From contig RJMB01000002.1 in NCBI GenBank assembly GCA_003725585.1, positions 248,001 through 312,000 of the forward strand: 64,000 bases of DNA, given 5' to 3'. Below, piece by piece: positions 1-8,606 of this stretch. Under the pieces are notes generated by a model. The model searched no databases and was not told the DNA's origin. It worked only from the letters and a program-made list of their open reading frames with translations. The stretch is from Halostreptopolyspora alba (lineage in GTDB: Bacteria > Actinomycetota > Actinomycetes > Streptosporangiales > Streptosporangiaceae). Made by a program: the position numbers and the translations under genes. How positions within the stretch are numbered: the first letter of the stretch is position 1; each line of letters starts with the position of its first letter.

Positions 1-444
1 ATGTATGTCGCCGAGGGGGTCGGGTTGGCCGCCAACCAGGTGGGTGTGGACCTGCGGTTGTTCGTCTATGACTGTCCCGACGACGACGGGGTGCGCCACG
101 TCGGCCACGTGGTCAACCCCGTTCTGGACGAGCGTGATCCCGCTGGTAACCCGTTGGTGGTGGAGAACGAGGGGTGTCTGTCGGTTCCGGGGCCGCACGC
201 CGAGCTCGCCCGTCCGGAGTACGCGGTGGTGCGTGGCTACGACCGGGAGGGCGCCCCGCTGGTGATCGAGGGTAGTGGGTACTTCGCGCGGTGTTTGCAG
301 CACGAGACCGACCACACCGAGGGGCGTGTCTACACCGACCGGCTGTCCAAGCGCCAGCGCAAGAAGGTCCTTGAGGAGATGGGCGCGATGGCCGAGGACG
401 TCTTCGCCCGCCGTGAGGCCAACGCCGCCCGGCTAGGGTACTGA
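1..444 (+). CDS. def: Peptide deformylase, 5' end cut by the window
   Basis: Removes the formyl group from the N-terminal methionine of new proteins; a metal-dependent cytosolic hydrolase. All three family motifs are visible: GVGLAANQ (residues 6-13), EGCLS (57-61, metal-binding Cys59) and HETDH (102-106, two metal His and the catalytic Glu). The usual Leu after HExDH is Thr here. The visible 147 residues are shorter than the usual 170-190 and the reading frame is open at base 1, so the true start lies upstream. Its 3' end overlaps the convergent YdcF-like gene by 12 bp. Identification is secure; only the N-terminus is missing. Confidence 0.93.
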   Translation: MYVAEGVGLAANQVGVDLRLFVYDCPDDDGVRHVGHVVNPVLDERDPAGNPLVVENEGCLSVPGPHAELARPEYAVVRGYDREGAPLVIEGSGYFARCLQHETDHTEGRVYTDRLSKRQRKKVLEEMGAMAEDVFARREANAARLGY

Positions 445-1167
445 GCGTCCGGTTGGGCGGGGGTGGCTGGTGGTGTCGTTGTCGACCAGATGGTTGGTGA
501 ACCCCCGGGCCACGAGGAGTTCGTAGGCTCGCCAGACATCGTCGGGGATGTCGACGGGGGAGCTCCAGCGGCGTCGGGCGTAGACGTCGAGGCGTTGGGT
601 GTCCCCGACCAGGAAGTGCACGAGCTCTTCGGTGGGTGTGTCGGCGTTGGGGTAGTCGGTGTAGCCGCCCGCGAAGCAGTGGAACGTCCATCGCGCCTCG
701 GGCCAGTGGGCGGTCGCCGTGGCCAGGGCCCGTTGGCCCATGTAGGGCTTGGCGGTGACGATGGCGCGCGTGACCGCGATGCCGTGCGCGGCGGTCAGGG
801 CGCGGCTGTGGGTGAAGTTCTCGGCGGTGTTGGTGGCGTGGGTCTCCAACAGCATCGCCGTGGAGGGGATACCCGCGGTGGCGCGTGCGGTTTGGGCGAA
901 CTCTTCGGCTTCGGGGCGGGGCCACCGGTCGTGGCCGTGGGCGCCGGCGGTGCGGCGTCCGCGTTGCCCGGAGAGGACGATGAGGGGGGCCGCGCCGGCG
1001 TCCCACAGATGGGCGGCGTGTTCCGCGACGCGCAGGTCGTGGCTGCCCAACGCGAGGATGATGTCGTGTTCCCCGGGGGTGGGAGGGGAGTGGGCGGCCG
1101 GGGCGGTGTGGAAGTCCCAGAGCCGCTGTGCCAGCGCGTGTACCTCGTCGTCGATCGTCGCAGCCAC
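433..1167 (-). CDS. YdcF/DUF218 family protein
   Basis: A 244-residue soluble protein with the DUF218 (YdcF/SanA/ElyC) fold: ALGS near residue 39, LIVLSGQ near residue 62 and a THATNTAEN stretch near residue 110 match the conserved nucleotide-binding-like core of the family. The exact reaction is unknown. No signal peptide or membrane segment is seen, unlike SanA/ElyC. The start is GTG; TAGGAT lies six bases upstream, so the message may be leaderless. It converges with the deformylase and overlaps its 3' end by 12 bp. Confidence 0.75.
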   Translation of the reverse strand: MAATIDDEVHALAQRLWDFHTAPAAHSPPTPGEHDIILALGSHDLRVAEHAAHLWDAGAAPLIVLSGQRGRRTAGAHGHDRWPRPEAEEFAQTARATAGIPSTAMLLETHATNTAENFTHSRALTAAHGIAVTRAIVTAKPYMGQRALATATAHWPEARWTFHCFAGGYTDYPNADTPTEELVHFLVGDTQRLDVYARRRWSSPVDIPDDVWRAYELLVARGFTNHLVDNDTTSHPRPTGRSVP

Positions 1168-1245
1168 GGGGACATCCTAGGGCGTGGGTGTTGGTGGTGT
1201 CGTGGTTTTCGTGGGCGGGATGCCCCTGGTGGCCCTGGGGGTGTG

Positions 1246-1284
1246 CCGCGTGGGGTGCCTTCCGTGGGTGGGCACCCCACGCGG
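1246..1284 (-). terminator. Strong 14-bp stem hairpin after the hydrolase gene
   Basis: Bases 1246-1259 (core GTGGGGTGCC) pair perfectly with 1271-1284 (core GGCACCCCAC) around an 11-base loop. It lies between the 3' end of the alpha/beta hydrolase (1315) and the 5' end of the YdcF-like gene (1167), both on the minus strand. There is no clear T-run, so this is a GC-only stem of the kind often seen downstream of actinomycete genes. Confidence 0.5.
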
Positions 1285-1314
1285 GGTGGCGCCGAACGTG
1301 GTTCTGTGGGCGGG

Positions 1315-2226
1315 TCAGGGGGTGGCCGTGGTGTTGGCTGGGCCGGTGCGCAGGTGGGTGGCCACGAGCTCGGATATGGCGCCGGCCAGGTGGTCGGGGG
1401 TTTCCAGGGGGGTCATGTGGCCGATTCCGGGGATCTCGAGGATCTGCTGGCACCGTGGCAGGACGCTGGACAGGTGGTGGGCGTGGCGCAGTGGGGTGAG
1501 GCGGTCACTGGTGCCGTGGGCGACGACGGTGGGCGCGTCCAGGTGGGCGGCTTCGGTGTCGATGTCGAGTTTGGCCAGGACGCTGCCCCAGCGGGCGCGG
1601 GTGGTGGTGGGGCACTGGTGGATCATGTGGGCGCACTGGCGAGCGGTGTCCGGGTCGGTGTCGGGGGCCAGGGCCATGTACTTCACGCCGGCGCGGGTGA
1701 TCGGGGTGTGGGGGCCCAAGGGGAGGGGGGCCGACAGCAGCAGGCGGTGGCCGATGTCGGCGAATCGGGGGGAGTGTGCTGCCGCGGGAAGTACCCGGGA
1801 GGTGGCGGTGAGGTTGGCGCTTCCGGTGCTGGCGAGCAGCGTGGCGGCGGCGCGGTCGCGGACCTGGGGGCGTCGGGCGGCGGCCATGATCGTCATTCCG
1901 CCCATGCTGTGGCCGCCGAGCACGGCCTGCTGGCCGGCGGGGACGGTGGCCTCCAGTACGGCGCAGAGGTCGTCGGCCAGTGCGGTGGTGCTGTAGCCGG
2001 TGCGGGCGGGGGAGGTGCTGCGTCCGTGGCCGCGCTGGTCGTAGAGGATGACGCGGTAGTTGGCGCCGAGGGCGTTGACCACGGGGTGCCACAGGGCGGT
2101 GGAGCAGGTCCAGGCGTGGCTGAGTACGACGGTGGGGGCGTTGTCGCGGCCGTGGATCTCGGTGTGCAGCGTGACGCCGTCGGTGGAGTCGACGCGGAGT
2201 TCTTCGGTGGGTTGGGGGGTGTTCAT
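1315..2226 (-). CDS. Alpha/beta hydrolase
   Basis: A 303-residue alpha/beta-fold hydrolase. The nucleophile elbow GHSMGG places the catalytic Ser at residue 107; the oxyanion strand VVLSHAW lies at about 33-39, DQRGHGRS at about 63-70, the acid in AHGTSD near 250 and the catalytic His in GIGHMTP near 282. The family includes esterases, haloperoxidase-like enzymes and lactonases, so the substrate cannot be named. I start it at the ATG at 2226 because AGGAGG sits five bases upstream; the longer reading adds only a proline-rich 20-residue tail. Confidence 0.85.
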   Translation of the reverse strand: MNTPQPTEELRVDSTDGVTLHTEIHGRDNAPTVVLSHAWTCSTALWHPVVNALGANYRVILYDQRGHGRSTSPARTGYSTTALADDLCAVLEATVPAGQQAVLGGHSMGGMTIMAAARRPQVRDRAAATLLASTGSANLTATSRVLPAAAHSPRFADIGHRLLLSAPLPLGPHTPITRAGVKYMALAPDTDPDTARQCAHMIHQCPTTTRARWGSVLAKLDIDTEAAHLDAPTVVAHGTSDRLTPLRHAHHLSSVLPRCQQILEIPGIGHMTPLETPDHLAGAISELVATHLRTGPANTTATP

Positions 2227-2482
2227 CGGTGCCTCCTGTGCCGTGGGCGGAGGTGGTCTCGTGTGGTGGGGTGAGGCGCCCACCACTTGTTACTGATGGG
2301 TAAAAGGTGGTGCCCAAGCGTAGACCATGACAATAATCATTGGAAGAGTTTTGGTTGGTTCGCGCTCCACCGCGACCACGCCCCACCTGGCCGGACACGC
2401 CCGCGAGGCGGCATGCGGTAGCGTCGCGCCAGGACAACGGCCATGCCCGGGCAGGCGCCCACGTTTGGGGAGGGACGCGCCG

Positions 2483-3007
2483 ATGAGTGAGGACGACGCC
2501 GGATTCGCCCACGTCCTGAAGGAGGTCCCGCTGTTCCGCCCCACCCGGGAGGAACGCCGCGGCCGCGTCAGCTCGACCACACTGGCCCCCGGCGACAGGC
2601 TGCCCACCAAGGTGGTCATCGACTTCGGCTCCACCCCGGAGGGGCCCGACCTGGGGCCCGACCTGGAGATCGCGACACGGGCGTGGGACCGCGCCGAAGA
2701 GCCGGGCGAGCGCGAGATCCGGGGGTTCTGCGGTGAGCGTGACCTCATGGAGCGGCGGGCGCGCGATCCGCTCAGCGCGCAGTCGCTGAGCCTGCCCGGC
2801 GACGCTCGCTGGTCCAGCCAGACGATCGAGGTCGACACCGTCCCGCGCACCTTCACCGTGCTGCGCACCTCGCACTCCTGGGTGGCGGTGGCAGCGCTGG
2901 GAGCCCACCTGGTGCGGATCTTCGCCCGCGCTCCCGGCCCCGGGGCCATCGCGCTGTGTCGTATCACCTCCATGGACGAGCTGGAGCGGGTCCGCGGGCG
3001 CGGGTGA
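2483..3007 (+). CDS. Hypothetical protein, 174 residues
   Basis: I do not recognise this protein. The ATG at 2483 follows GGGAGGGA by eight bases, a good ribosome site, and codon use is typical for the window. The product is soluble and mixed in charge, with a conserved-looking strand VVIDFGS (about residue 45) and a C-terminal half (about 120-170) predicted by eye as alternating strands and helices. No Cys cluster, signal peptide or membrane segment. It stands alone between a divergent hydrolase and a DUF1330 gene. Confidence 0.6.
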   Translation: MSEDDAGFAHVLKEVPLFRPTREERRGRVSSTTLAPGDRLPTKVVIDFGSTPEGPDLGPDLEIATRAWDRAEEPGEREIRGFCGERDLMERRARDPLSAQSLSLPGDARWSSQTIEVDTVPRTFTVLRTSHSWVAVAALGAHLVRIFARAPGPGAIALCRITSMDELERVRGRG

Positions 3008-3166
3008 GACCTGGGGGGAGACCTCGGGCGTGGGTGGAGCGGGCCGGCCCACCCTGGATACCAACCAGCCGGTATGCTTCGTCCGTGCGGCGCGGACAGA
3101 CTCCCGCCGCCCTGGCTCCTGTCACTGGTGGCCAGGTAACGGACACCCACCCCATGGAGGTCACCG

Positions 3167-3544
3167 ATGGCAGTCGACCCCTCAGGCTCCGACCTGCAGC
3201 GCATGTTGGATGAGGATCCGGGCGGCCCCTTCGTCATGCTCAACCTGCTGCGCTTCACCCCGAACGGACGCGCCTCGTACGAGGAGTACAGTCGCCAGGC
3301 CGCACGCTTCCTCAAGCGGTACGGAGCCGAGGTGGTATACGCCGGTGATGGCACGTCCCCCCTGGTCGCCGAGGAGGGTCAGGACTGGGACGCGGTCCTG
3401 CTCGTGCGCTACCCCAGCCGCGAGGCGTTCAGTCGCATGGTCGCCGACCCCGAGTACCAGGAGATCACCGGTCTGCGCAGTGGCGCGCTGGCCGAGGCCG
3501 TGCTACAGCCGACCACGCCATGGGGCTCGCGCGGCGGCTCCTAG
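3167..3544 (+). CDS. DUF1330 family protein
   Basis: A 125-residue dimeric alpha-beta (ferredoxin-like) protein. FVMLNLLRF (about residues 22-30), YEEYSRQAARFLKRYGAEVVYAGDG (about 38-62, in two pieces) and VRYPSREAF (about 80-88) are the DUF1330 signature. Members bind small ligands, but no reaction is established. GGAGG lies six bases before the ATG, which fixes the start. Confidence 0.8.
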   Translation: MAVDPSGSDLQRMLDEDPGGPFVMLNLLRFTPNGRASYEEYSRQAARFLKRYGAEVVYAGDGTSPLVAEEGQDWDAVLLVRYPSREAFSRMVADPEYQEITGLRSGALAEAVLQPTTPWGSRGGS

Positions 3545-3705
3545 AGGGAACAGCGCCCGACCGTGCGGGACACACCCGTGAGAGCTCCTGGCACCCACCC
3601 CACGCCAGCTTCGCGTGACCCGCTCCGATGGCGGGTAGCCCGCCCCCGGACGTGAAAGGGGGAAGGCGCCCGGATCCCGTGCCCGGGGCGGGCGCCGCAG
3701 ACCAC

Positions 3706-4095
3706 ATGACCCAGGTTCTGGCCAGCCGCATCCTGCTACGGCCCACCGACCTCGAGCGCAGCCGCGCGTTCTACCGCGATTCGCTGGGCCTGTCCATCTT
3801 TCGGGAGTTCGGCACGGGCGAGCAGCGGGGCACCGTCTTCTTTTTGGGCGGGGGGTTCCTCGAGCTGTCCGGGCACTCCAGCCGGGCTCCCGAACCCTCG
3901 GCCACCCAGTTGTGGCTGCAGGTGCCCGATATCGCCGAGGCGCGCGAGGAACTTCACGCACGCGCGGTGCCCATCCTTCGGGAACCGCGCAAGGAACCCT
4001 GGGGACTGGTCGAAATGTGGGTTCGCGACCCTGATGACCTGAGGATTTGCCTGGTCGAGGTGCCCGAGGACCACCCCATGCGCCACCGACCCTAG
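3706..4095 (+). CDS. VOC (glyoxalase/bleomycin-resistance fold) protein
   Basis: A 129-residue single-unit VOC protein: LRPTDLERSRAFYRDSLGL opens the first beta-alpha-beta-beta-beta module and WVRDPDDLRICLVEVP closes the second. Such proteins are metal-dependent enzymes or drug-binding resistance proteins; which one cannot be told here. The internal ATG at 3706 gives the usual VOC start; the longer reading from 3628 adds an unrelated Pro/Gly-rich leader. The ribosome site is poor. It converges on soxR, with only eight bases between the stops. Confidence 0.75.
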   Translation: MTQVLASRILLRPTDLERSRAFYRDSLGLSIFREFGTGEQRGTVFFLGGGFLELSGHSSRAPEPSATQLWLQVPDIAEAREELHARAVPILREPRKEPWGLVEMWVRDPDDLRICLVEVPEDHPMRHRP

Positions 4096-4103
4096 CCGGC
4101 GCG

Positions 4104-4574
4104 CTAGCAACCTGGGGCGTTGACCAGTAGCCGGCGTGGCCCGGGCCCCTCCTCGCCACACTGGTCGCAGGGGTTGGACAGGGCACAGCTGTCCAGTGAG
4201 AGGCAGCCGCAGCCGATGCAGTCGGTCAGGTCGTCACGCAGTCGGCGTAGCTGCTCGATTCGGGCGTCGAGCTCGTCGCGCCACTCTTCGGACAGCTGTG
4301 CCCAGTCCTCGCGGGTGGGGGTACGCTCGTCGGGCAGATGGGTCAGGGCGTCGCGGATGCGGCTCAGCGGGATTCCCACGCGTTGGGAGACCCGGATGAA
4401 AGCGAGTCGACGCAGCGTGTCGCGCCGGTAGCGGCGCTGGTTGCCGGAGGTGCGGCGGCTGTGGATCAGTCCTTGGCGTTCGTAGTAGTGCAGTGCCGAG
4501 ACGGCGAGTCCGCTGCGTTCGGCCACCTGGCCCACGGTCAGTTCCTTGCGTTTCCAGCTGAGGTCGGTGGTCAT
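4104..4574 (-). CDS. soxR: SoxR, redox-sensing MerR-family activator
   Basis: A DNA-binding sensor whose oxidised [2Fe-2S] cluster switches on stress genes; in actinomycetes the signal is redox-active small molecules such as phenazines or pigments. MerR helix-turn-helix at residues 12-50 (LTVGQVAERSGLAVSALHYYE), dimer coiled coil at about 95-118, and the cluster motif CIGCGCLSLDSC giving Cys119, 122, 124 and 130, the same numbers as in E. coli SoxR. That match supports the ATG at 4574 rather than the GTG one codon upstream; AAGGGG precedes it. A matching SoxR box lies in its promoter. Confidence 0.95.
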   Translation of the reverse strand: MTTDLSWKRKELTVGQVAERSGLAVSALHYYERQGLIHSRRTSGNQRRYRRDTLRRLAFIRVSQRVGIPLSRIRDALTHLPDERTPTREDWAQLSEEWRDELDARIEQLRRLRDDLTDCIGCGCLSLDSCALSNPCDQCGEEGPGPRRLLVNAPGC

Positions 4575-4592
4575 CACATCCCCTTCGGCATT

Positions 4593-4614
4593 AACCTCAA
4601 TTCAAGTTGAGGTT
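4593..4614. promoter_or_regulatory. SoxR box
   Basis: AACCTCAA (4593-4600) and TTGAGGTT (4607-4614) form a perfect inverted repeat with a six-base spacer. The inner 18 bp, CCTCAA-N6-TTGAGG, matches the established SoxR site. It lies 19 bp upstream of soxR and about 90 bp upstream of the divergent methyltransferase, so autoregulation is likely and control of the methyltransferase possible. Confidence 0.85.
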
Positions 4615-4705
4615 AGTCGAGACGGTGGGGACCACGCGAGCGTGTGGCCTGTCTCGGTGTGGTCCGTACTCGGTCAGCGAAGCGTCGAGGTGTGTGGAGG
4701 GCAGC

Positions 4706-5320
4706 GTGGACGAGGGCGGTAACCGGTGGAGTGAGCTGACCGGGGGCCGGGGTGGGCGCCGCTATGCCGAACGGTTCGCCGAGCTCGCCCGCACCGGGGT
4801 CGACGTGCACGGCGAGGCCCGGTTCTGCGCGGCGTTGCTGGATCCGGGCTCGCGGGTCCTGGATGCCGGATGTGGCACCGGGCGGGTCGCGATCTGGCTG
4901 GCCGAGCGTGGCCACCGGTGCGTGGGGGTGGACTCGGACGCCTCCATGCTCGCCGAGGCGCGCCGCAGTCCCGCGCCGGTGTCATGGGTGCGGGCCGACC
5001 TGGGTGAGGTGGCCTCGCTGGGGCTCGAGCCCGACTTCGACATGGTGGTACTGGCCGGCAACGTGATCCCGCTGCTGGCGAGCGGCACCGGCGCCGGGGT
5101 GGTGTCGGGTCTGGCCTCGCTGCTGCGGCCGGGTGGGGTGCAGGTCGCCGGGTTCGGGCTCGATGGGGCGCATCTGCCGTTGCCCTCGGCTCCGCTGGGG
5201 TTGGCCGACTACGACGCCTGGTGCGGTGCGGCCGGGTTGTCGCTGGTGCGGCGCTTCGCCACCTGGGAGGGGGAGCCCTACGCCGGTGGTGGCTACGCGG
5301 TGAGCGTGCACGAGAGGTAG
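4706..5320 (+). CDS. Class I SAM-dependent methyltransferase
   Basis: A 204-residue Rossmann-fold methyltransferase. Motif I is VLDAGCGTGR (about residue 49), the acidic end of strand 2 is CVGVDSD (about 71-77), and LLRPGG (about 140) marks the post-motif region. The substrate is unknown. The GTG at 4706 has GGAGG five bases upstream and gives a normal N-terminus; the open frame runs further upstream across the SoxR box but has no ribosome site there. Its head-to-head position with soxR makes it a candidate SoxR target. Confidence 0.8.
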   Translation: MDEGGNRWSELTGGRGGRRYAERFAELARTGVDVHGEARFCAALLDPGSRVLDAGCGTGRVAIWLAERGHRCVGVDSDASMLAEARRSPAPVSWVRADLGEVASLGLEPDFDMVVLAGNVIPLLASGTGAGVVSGLASLLRPGGVQVAGFGLDGAHLPLPSAPLGLADYDAWCGAAGLSLVRRFATWEGEPYAGGGYAVSVHER

Positions 5321-5391
5321 GGCATCGTGGGGCCACCGGTCGTGACAGTGGGCGGGGTGAAGGCGCGGGCGCGGCGTCGTCGGCGGGGGAG

Positions 5392-5859
5392 TCAGGCCCC
5401 CACGTCGGCGGGGGTTCCGGCGGTGATGCGCACCAGCTCCTCGAAGGTCGTGGCGAACACGGTGCGCGGGTGGCCGGCCGCCGCCCACACCTGGGGGTAG
5501 TCGGCGAGCCAGGTGTCCAGGATCGTGGGGATCGGCCGGGGGTGGCCCACGGGCGCGACCCCGCCGATGGGTTGGCCGGTGGACTCGCGCACGAAGTCGG
5601 GGGTGGCCCGGGTGACGGCGGAGGCGCCCACCAGGGCGGCGATCTTGGCGGTGTCGACCCGGTGACCGCCGCTGGCGATCACCAGCAGCGGGGTGTCGTC
5701 GGCGGCGAAGACGAGACTGTTGGCGATCGCGGCGGTCTCACAACCCACTTGGGCGGCGGCGCTGGCGGCGTTGGGGGCGGCCTCGTCCAGCTCGGTGATC
5801 TCGTTGGCCGCGCCTGCCTCGCTGAGGATCGCGGCGACGCGTTCCACCGTGGTGTTCAT
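5392..5859 (-). CDS. YbaK/EbsC-type aminoacyl-tRNA deacylase-like protein
   Basis: A 155-residue protein of the YbaK/ProX editing-domain family, which hydrolyses mischarged tRNAs. AIANSLVFAADD (about residues 44-55) and PIGGVAPVGHP (about 98-108) are the characteristic strands, and the conserved lysine of YbaK lies in DTAKIAALVGA. Actinomycete members are common stand-alone genes. The ATG at 5859 follows TAGGGT by six bases, so the message may be leaderless. Confidence 0.8.
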   Translation of the reverse strand: MNTTVERVAAILSEAGAANEITELDEAAPNAASAAAQVGCETAAIANSLVFAADDTPLLVIASGGHRVDTAKIAALVGASAVTRATPDFVRESTGQPIGGVAPVGHPRPIPTILDTWLADYPQVWAAAGHPRTVFATTFEELVRITAGTPADVGA

Positions 5860-5892
5860 GGTTGAACCCTAGCGGTTCGCGGCGCGCTCCGG

Positions 5893-6222
5893 GCCACTGC
5901 CCGCCCACCCCGAGGGCGTCGTCGAGTTCGGTCCGGCGTTGGGCCGCGACGTGGCCGCCGCGGTCCGCCGGCACCGGTCCGCACCGGTCGTCCCCTCGAC
6001 TGCCGTGACACCTTCGGCGGCACCCACCGGAACACCTCCGAGCACGAGGGCGTGGGCCGGGCCGTTCTGGACGCCGCCGCCGACGTGGGCGGGTGGCCGC
6101 CTCGCCCGGACCCATCCGCATGGGGCGGGCGGTGCGCTCCCCGGTGGGCCGCCGCGCCCCCGTCGAGGCGCTCACCGGCGTCGCCCCCCGAGACCTACGT
6201 CCGCGAGTTCCGGTCCTGGGCG
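5893..6222 (+). pseudogene. Decayed PIG-L-type deacetylase, C-terminal half
   Basis: Translated pieces in shifting plus-strand frames read EGVVEFGPALGRDVAAAVRR, then DTFGGTHRNTSEHEGVGRAV-LDAAADVGG, then a poor stretch, then PPETYVREF. These align in order with the intact PIG-L protein at 14200-14931 ([57 protein letters not shown]). At least one frameshift lies near 5990. The N-terminal AHPDD metal site is gone, so the product cannot be active. It fills what would otherwise be an empty gap. Confidence 0.65.
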
Positions 6223-7040
6223 GCGGCGGTGGTCGGGTTGGTGGCTCCGGCCCGGAAGAACGTGTAGTGGAAGGTGCCCCCGTCGGCGGCGGTGGCCTCC
6301 AGATCGGCGATGCCGGCCCGCCACCGTTCGGGCGTGGTGATCCCTGCGCGCAGGGCCGCCCCGCGCGCCGACTCCACCATCGGCACGAACGTCTCACGCA
6401 CGAATCCTTGCACCAGCTCCGGGCGGGTGGCGTCGGCGTAGACGGTGCGTGGTTCTACCGCGACGTCGGAGAATCCCGCCTTTTCCAGTAGCGGCTGCAG
6501 TCGCCGCCCGATCAGCGCGTCCCCGCCGGCGTCGGCCTGCACCCGCACCAGTGCCGCGATCGCCTCCTCGGCGTGGGCGCTGCGCGGGTGGAACAGCGCC
6601 GAGGCGTGGTCACCCTCGATCGCCGTGATGGTGCCGCCGGGGCGCAGCAGGTGTCGCAGCGTCGCGAGCGCCGCCACCGGCGCGGCCAGGTGCTCCAGCA
6701 CGAAGCACACGAAGACGTGGTCGAACGAGCCCGCCGCGAACGGCAGGTCGAACAGGTCGGCGTGCACGAACGCCACCCGCTCCTCGTCAGGGTGCCCGTC
6801 CAGGCGCTCGCGCGCCCGCTCCAGCGAGTCCCGCGAGACGTCGACGGCGGTGATGTGGGCGGTAGGTTCCGCCTCCAGCAGGTACGGCGTCTGCGCCCCG
6901 GTGCCGCAGCCGGCCTCCAGCACGCGCGCGCCTTGCCGCGGGGCCGTTCCGGTGTGCAGTAGTTCGGCCAGCGTCTGGGCCTGGTCGCTCAGCCGGCGGC
7001 TCTCCCGCTCGGTGTAGCCGTGCACGTAGGCGGTCGTCAT
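6195..7040 (-). CDS. SAM-dependent methyltransferase
   Basis: A 281-residue class I methyltransferase: motif I VLEAGCGTGAQ (about residue 39), ITAVDVS (about 62), FDHVFVCFVLEHL (about 105-117) and LLRPGGTI (about 131). The substrate is unknown. The ATG at 7040 (MTTAYVHGYTERE) has AGAGGAG ten bases upstream; the frame stays open for another 480 codons only because it is antisense to the MocR gene. Divergent from that MocR regulator with 81 bases between, so probably under its control. The last 28 bases overlap the opposite-strand deacetylase remnant. Confidence 0.82.
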   Translation of the reverse strand: MTTAYVHGYTERESRRLSDQAQTLAELLHTGTAPRQGARVLEAGCGTGAQTPYLLEAEPTAHITAVDVSRDSLERARERLDGHPDEERVAFVHADLFDLPFAAGSFDHVFVCFVLEHLAAPVAALATLRHLLRPGGTITAIEGDHASALFHPRSAHAEEAIAALVRVQADAGGDALIGRRLQPLLEKAGFSDVAVEPRTVYADATRPELVQGFVRETFVPMVESARGAALRAGITTPERWRAGIADLEATAADGGTFHYTFFRAGATNPTTAAAQDRNSRT

Positions 7041-7114
7041 CTGGGGGCGGCTCCTCTCGTCCGTCCCGCCGGCCTCGGCACACCGGCGGCGCGCTCTCCA
7101 CCCTGCTGCCACAA

Positions 7115-7159
7115 TGGACCGGTGAACAGGTCCAATTCGGAGTCGATTGAGGGGTCCAA
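7115..7159. promoter_or_regulatory. Candidate MocR operator: three GGTCCA half-sites
   Basis: TGGACC at 7115-7120 is inverted relative to GGTCCAA at 7129-7135, and GGTCCAA recurs directly at 7153-7159, 24 bp further on. Repeated half-sites with mixed orientation are usual for MocR-type regulators. The cluster straddles the GTG start of the MocR gene and its -10-like CACAAT (7110-7115), consistent with autoregulation. Confidence 0.55.
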
Positions 7160-8606
7160 AACCGGTGGGGCCGACTTCCTGCAGCTGGACGTCTCCCAGG
7201 CGCCGCCGGGTGGGATCACCGACTGGCTCACCGCCCGGCTGCGCGCGGCCATCGCCGAGGGCACGCTGAGCGTGGGCAGCCGGCTGCCAGCCGGGCGTGT
7301 CCTCGCCGCCGAACTGGGTGTCTCGCGCGGTGTGGTCACCGAGGCCTACCGCCGTTTGGGTGAGGACGGCCATGTCGTCGGGCGTGGACGCGCCGGCACC
7401 GTGGTGGTGGCCGTGCCCGTCACCGCACCGGCCCCCGGCCCCGTCCCCGCTCACCATCGGTCCGCCGACCCCTTCGCCGCTCCGCCCGAAGACGACGCCT
7501 TCGACGCGCTGCGCGCCGCGCCCGCGCGCATCGACCTCTCGCCCGGCTTGCCCGACCTCGCCGCCTTCCCCCGCACCGCCTGGCTGCGCGCCCATCGTGC
7601 GGTGCTCGACGAGCTCGGCGCCGGCGACCTGGGGTATGGCGACCCGCGTGGCGCCTTCCCGTTGCGCCGTGCCGTGTCCGGCTGGCTGGCCCGCAACCGC
7701 GGTATCTCGGTCGGTCCCGGCGAGGTTGTCGTGGTCTCGGGTGTGGCCCAGGCGTTGGCGCTGTTGGCCCAGATCCTGCGGGGCCAGGGCGTCACCGCTG
7801 TCGCGGTGGAGGAGCCCGGATCCCTGGGCGCGCGCCGGCACCTGGCCTACTGGGGCATGGACACCCCGCCCGTTGACGTCGACGACCGCGGTCTGGACGT
7901 CGACCGGTTGCGCGCCACCGGCGCCGCGGCGGCCCTGCTCACCCCCGCCCACCAGTTCCCCACCGGCGCGGTGCTCTCCGGAGACCGTCGTCGCGACCTG
8001 GGGCGCTGGGCCGGTGACGGTGGCTTGGTCCTCGAGGATGACTACGACGCCGAGCACCGCTACGGTCGCCCGCCGGTGCCCGCCGTTCAGGCGATGCTGC
8101 CCGAAAGCACCTACTACACCGGCAGTGTCTCCAAACTGCTGGCTCCGGCGCTGCGGACGGGCTGGGTGGTGGTGCCGCCGCGCCACCGCGAAGCGCTGGT
8201 GAACGCCAAACGCTACGCCGATCTGGGTGGGGCTGTCCTGCCGCAGCTGGTGCTGGCCCGCCTGATGGACTCCGGTGACCTGGAGCGTCACCTGCGCCTG
8301 CTGCGGAGGCGCCACCGTCGGCGCCGCGACGCGATGCTGGAGGCGATCGCCCGCCACCTGCCCGGCGCCCGCGTCCACGGCAGCGCCGCCGGGCTGAATC
8401 TGATGGTCACCTTCGACGGCGACTCCGAGGACCGGCACTTGGCCGCCGCGGCGTTGGAGTACGGCGTCAAGATCCACCCGCTGTCGTGGCACCGTCAGCG
8501 TAGGCGCGCTCGGCCCGGCGTCGTGCTGGGCTACGCCGCCCGCACGCCGACCGAGATCGCCGAAGGGGTGGCGCTGCTGGCCCGGGCGCTGCGCGCGCTG
8601 GGCTGA
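7122..8606 (+). CDS. MocR/PdxR-type regulator (GntR HTH fused to aminotransferase domain)
   Basis: A 494-residue fusion: winged helix-turn-helix at about residues 25-90 (LPAGRVLAAELGVSRGVVTE) and a fold-type I aminotransferase domain at about 120-490. The PLP-binding lysine is Lys338 in GSVSKLLAPALRTG, and DDYDAEHRY precedes it as in the family. Such proteins sense PLP or amino compounds and control a divergent gene, here a methyltransferase rather than the usual PLP-synthesis genes. The GTG at 7122 is chosen because CACAAT lies six bases upstream and the preceding frame is not conserved-looking. Confidence 0.88.
   Translation: MNRSNSESIEGSKTGGADFLQLDVSQAPPGGITDWLTARLRAAIAEGTLSVGSRLPAGRVLAAELGVSRGVVTEAYRRLGEDGHVVGRGRAGTVVVAVPVTAPAPGPVPAHHRSADPFAAPPEDDAFDALRAAPARIDLSPGLPDLAAFPRTAWLRAHRAVLDELGAGDLGYGDPRGAFPLRRAVSGWLARNRGISVGPGEVVVVSGVAQALALLAQILRGQGVTAVAVEEPGSLGARRHLAYWGMDTPPVDVDDRGLDVDRLRATGAAAALLTPAHQFPTGAVLSGDRRRDLGRWAGDGGLVLEDDYDAEHRYGRPPVPAVQAMLPESTYYTGSVSKLLAPALRTGWVVVPPRHREALVNAKRYADLGGAVLPQLVLARLMDSGDLERHLRLLRRRHRRRRDAMLEAIARHLPGARVHGSAAGLNLMVTFDGDSEDRHLAAAALEYGVKIHPLSWHRQRRRARPGVVLGYAARTPTEIAEGVALLARALRALG

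Noticed and set aside
113..2274. Long open frames crossing the deformylase, YdcF and hydrolase genes on both strands
   Set aside because: Codon-shadow frames with Gly/Val- or Pro/Arg/His-rich translations; the genes kept have motifs and ribosome sites.
7041..8492. 480-codon N-terminal extension of the methyltransferase at 6195-7040
   Set aside because: It is antisense to the MocR gene, and the methyltransferase fold starts at the ATG at 7040.
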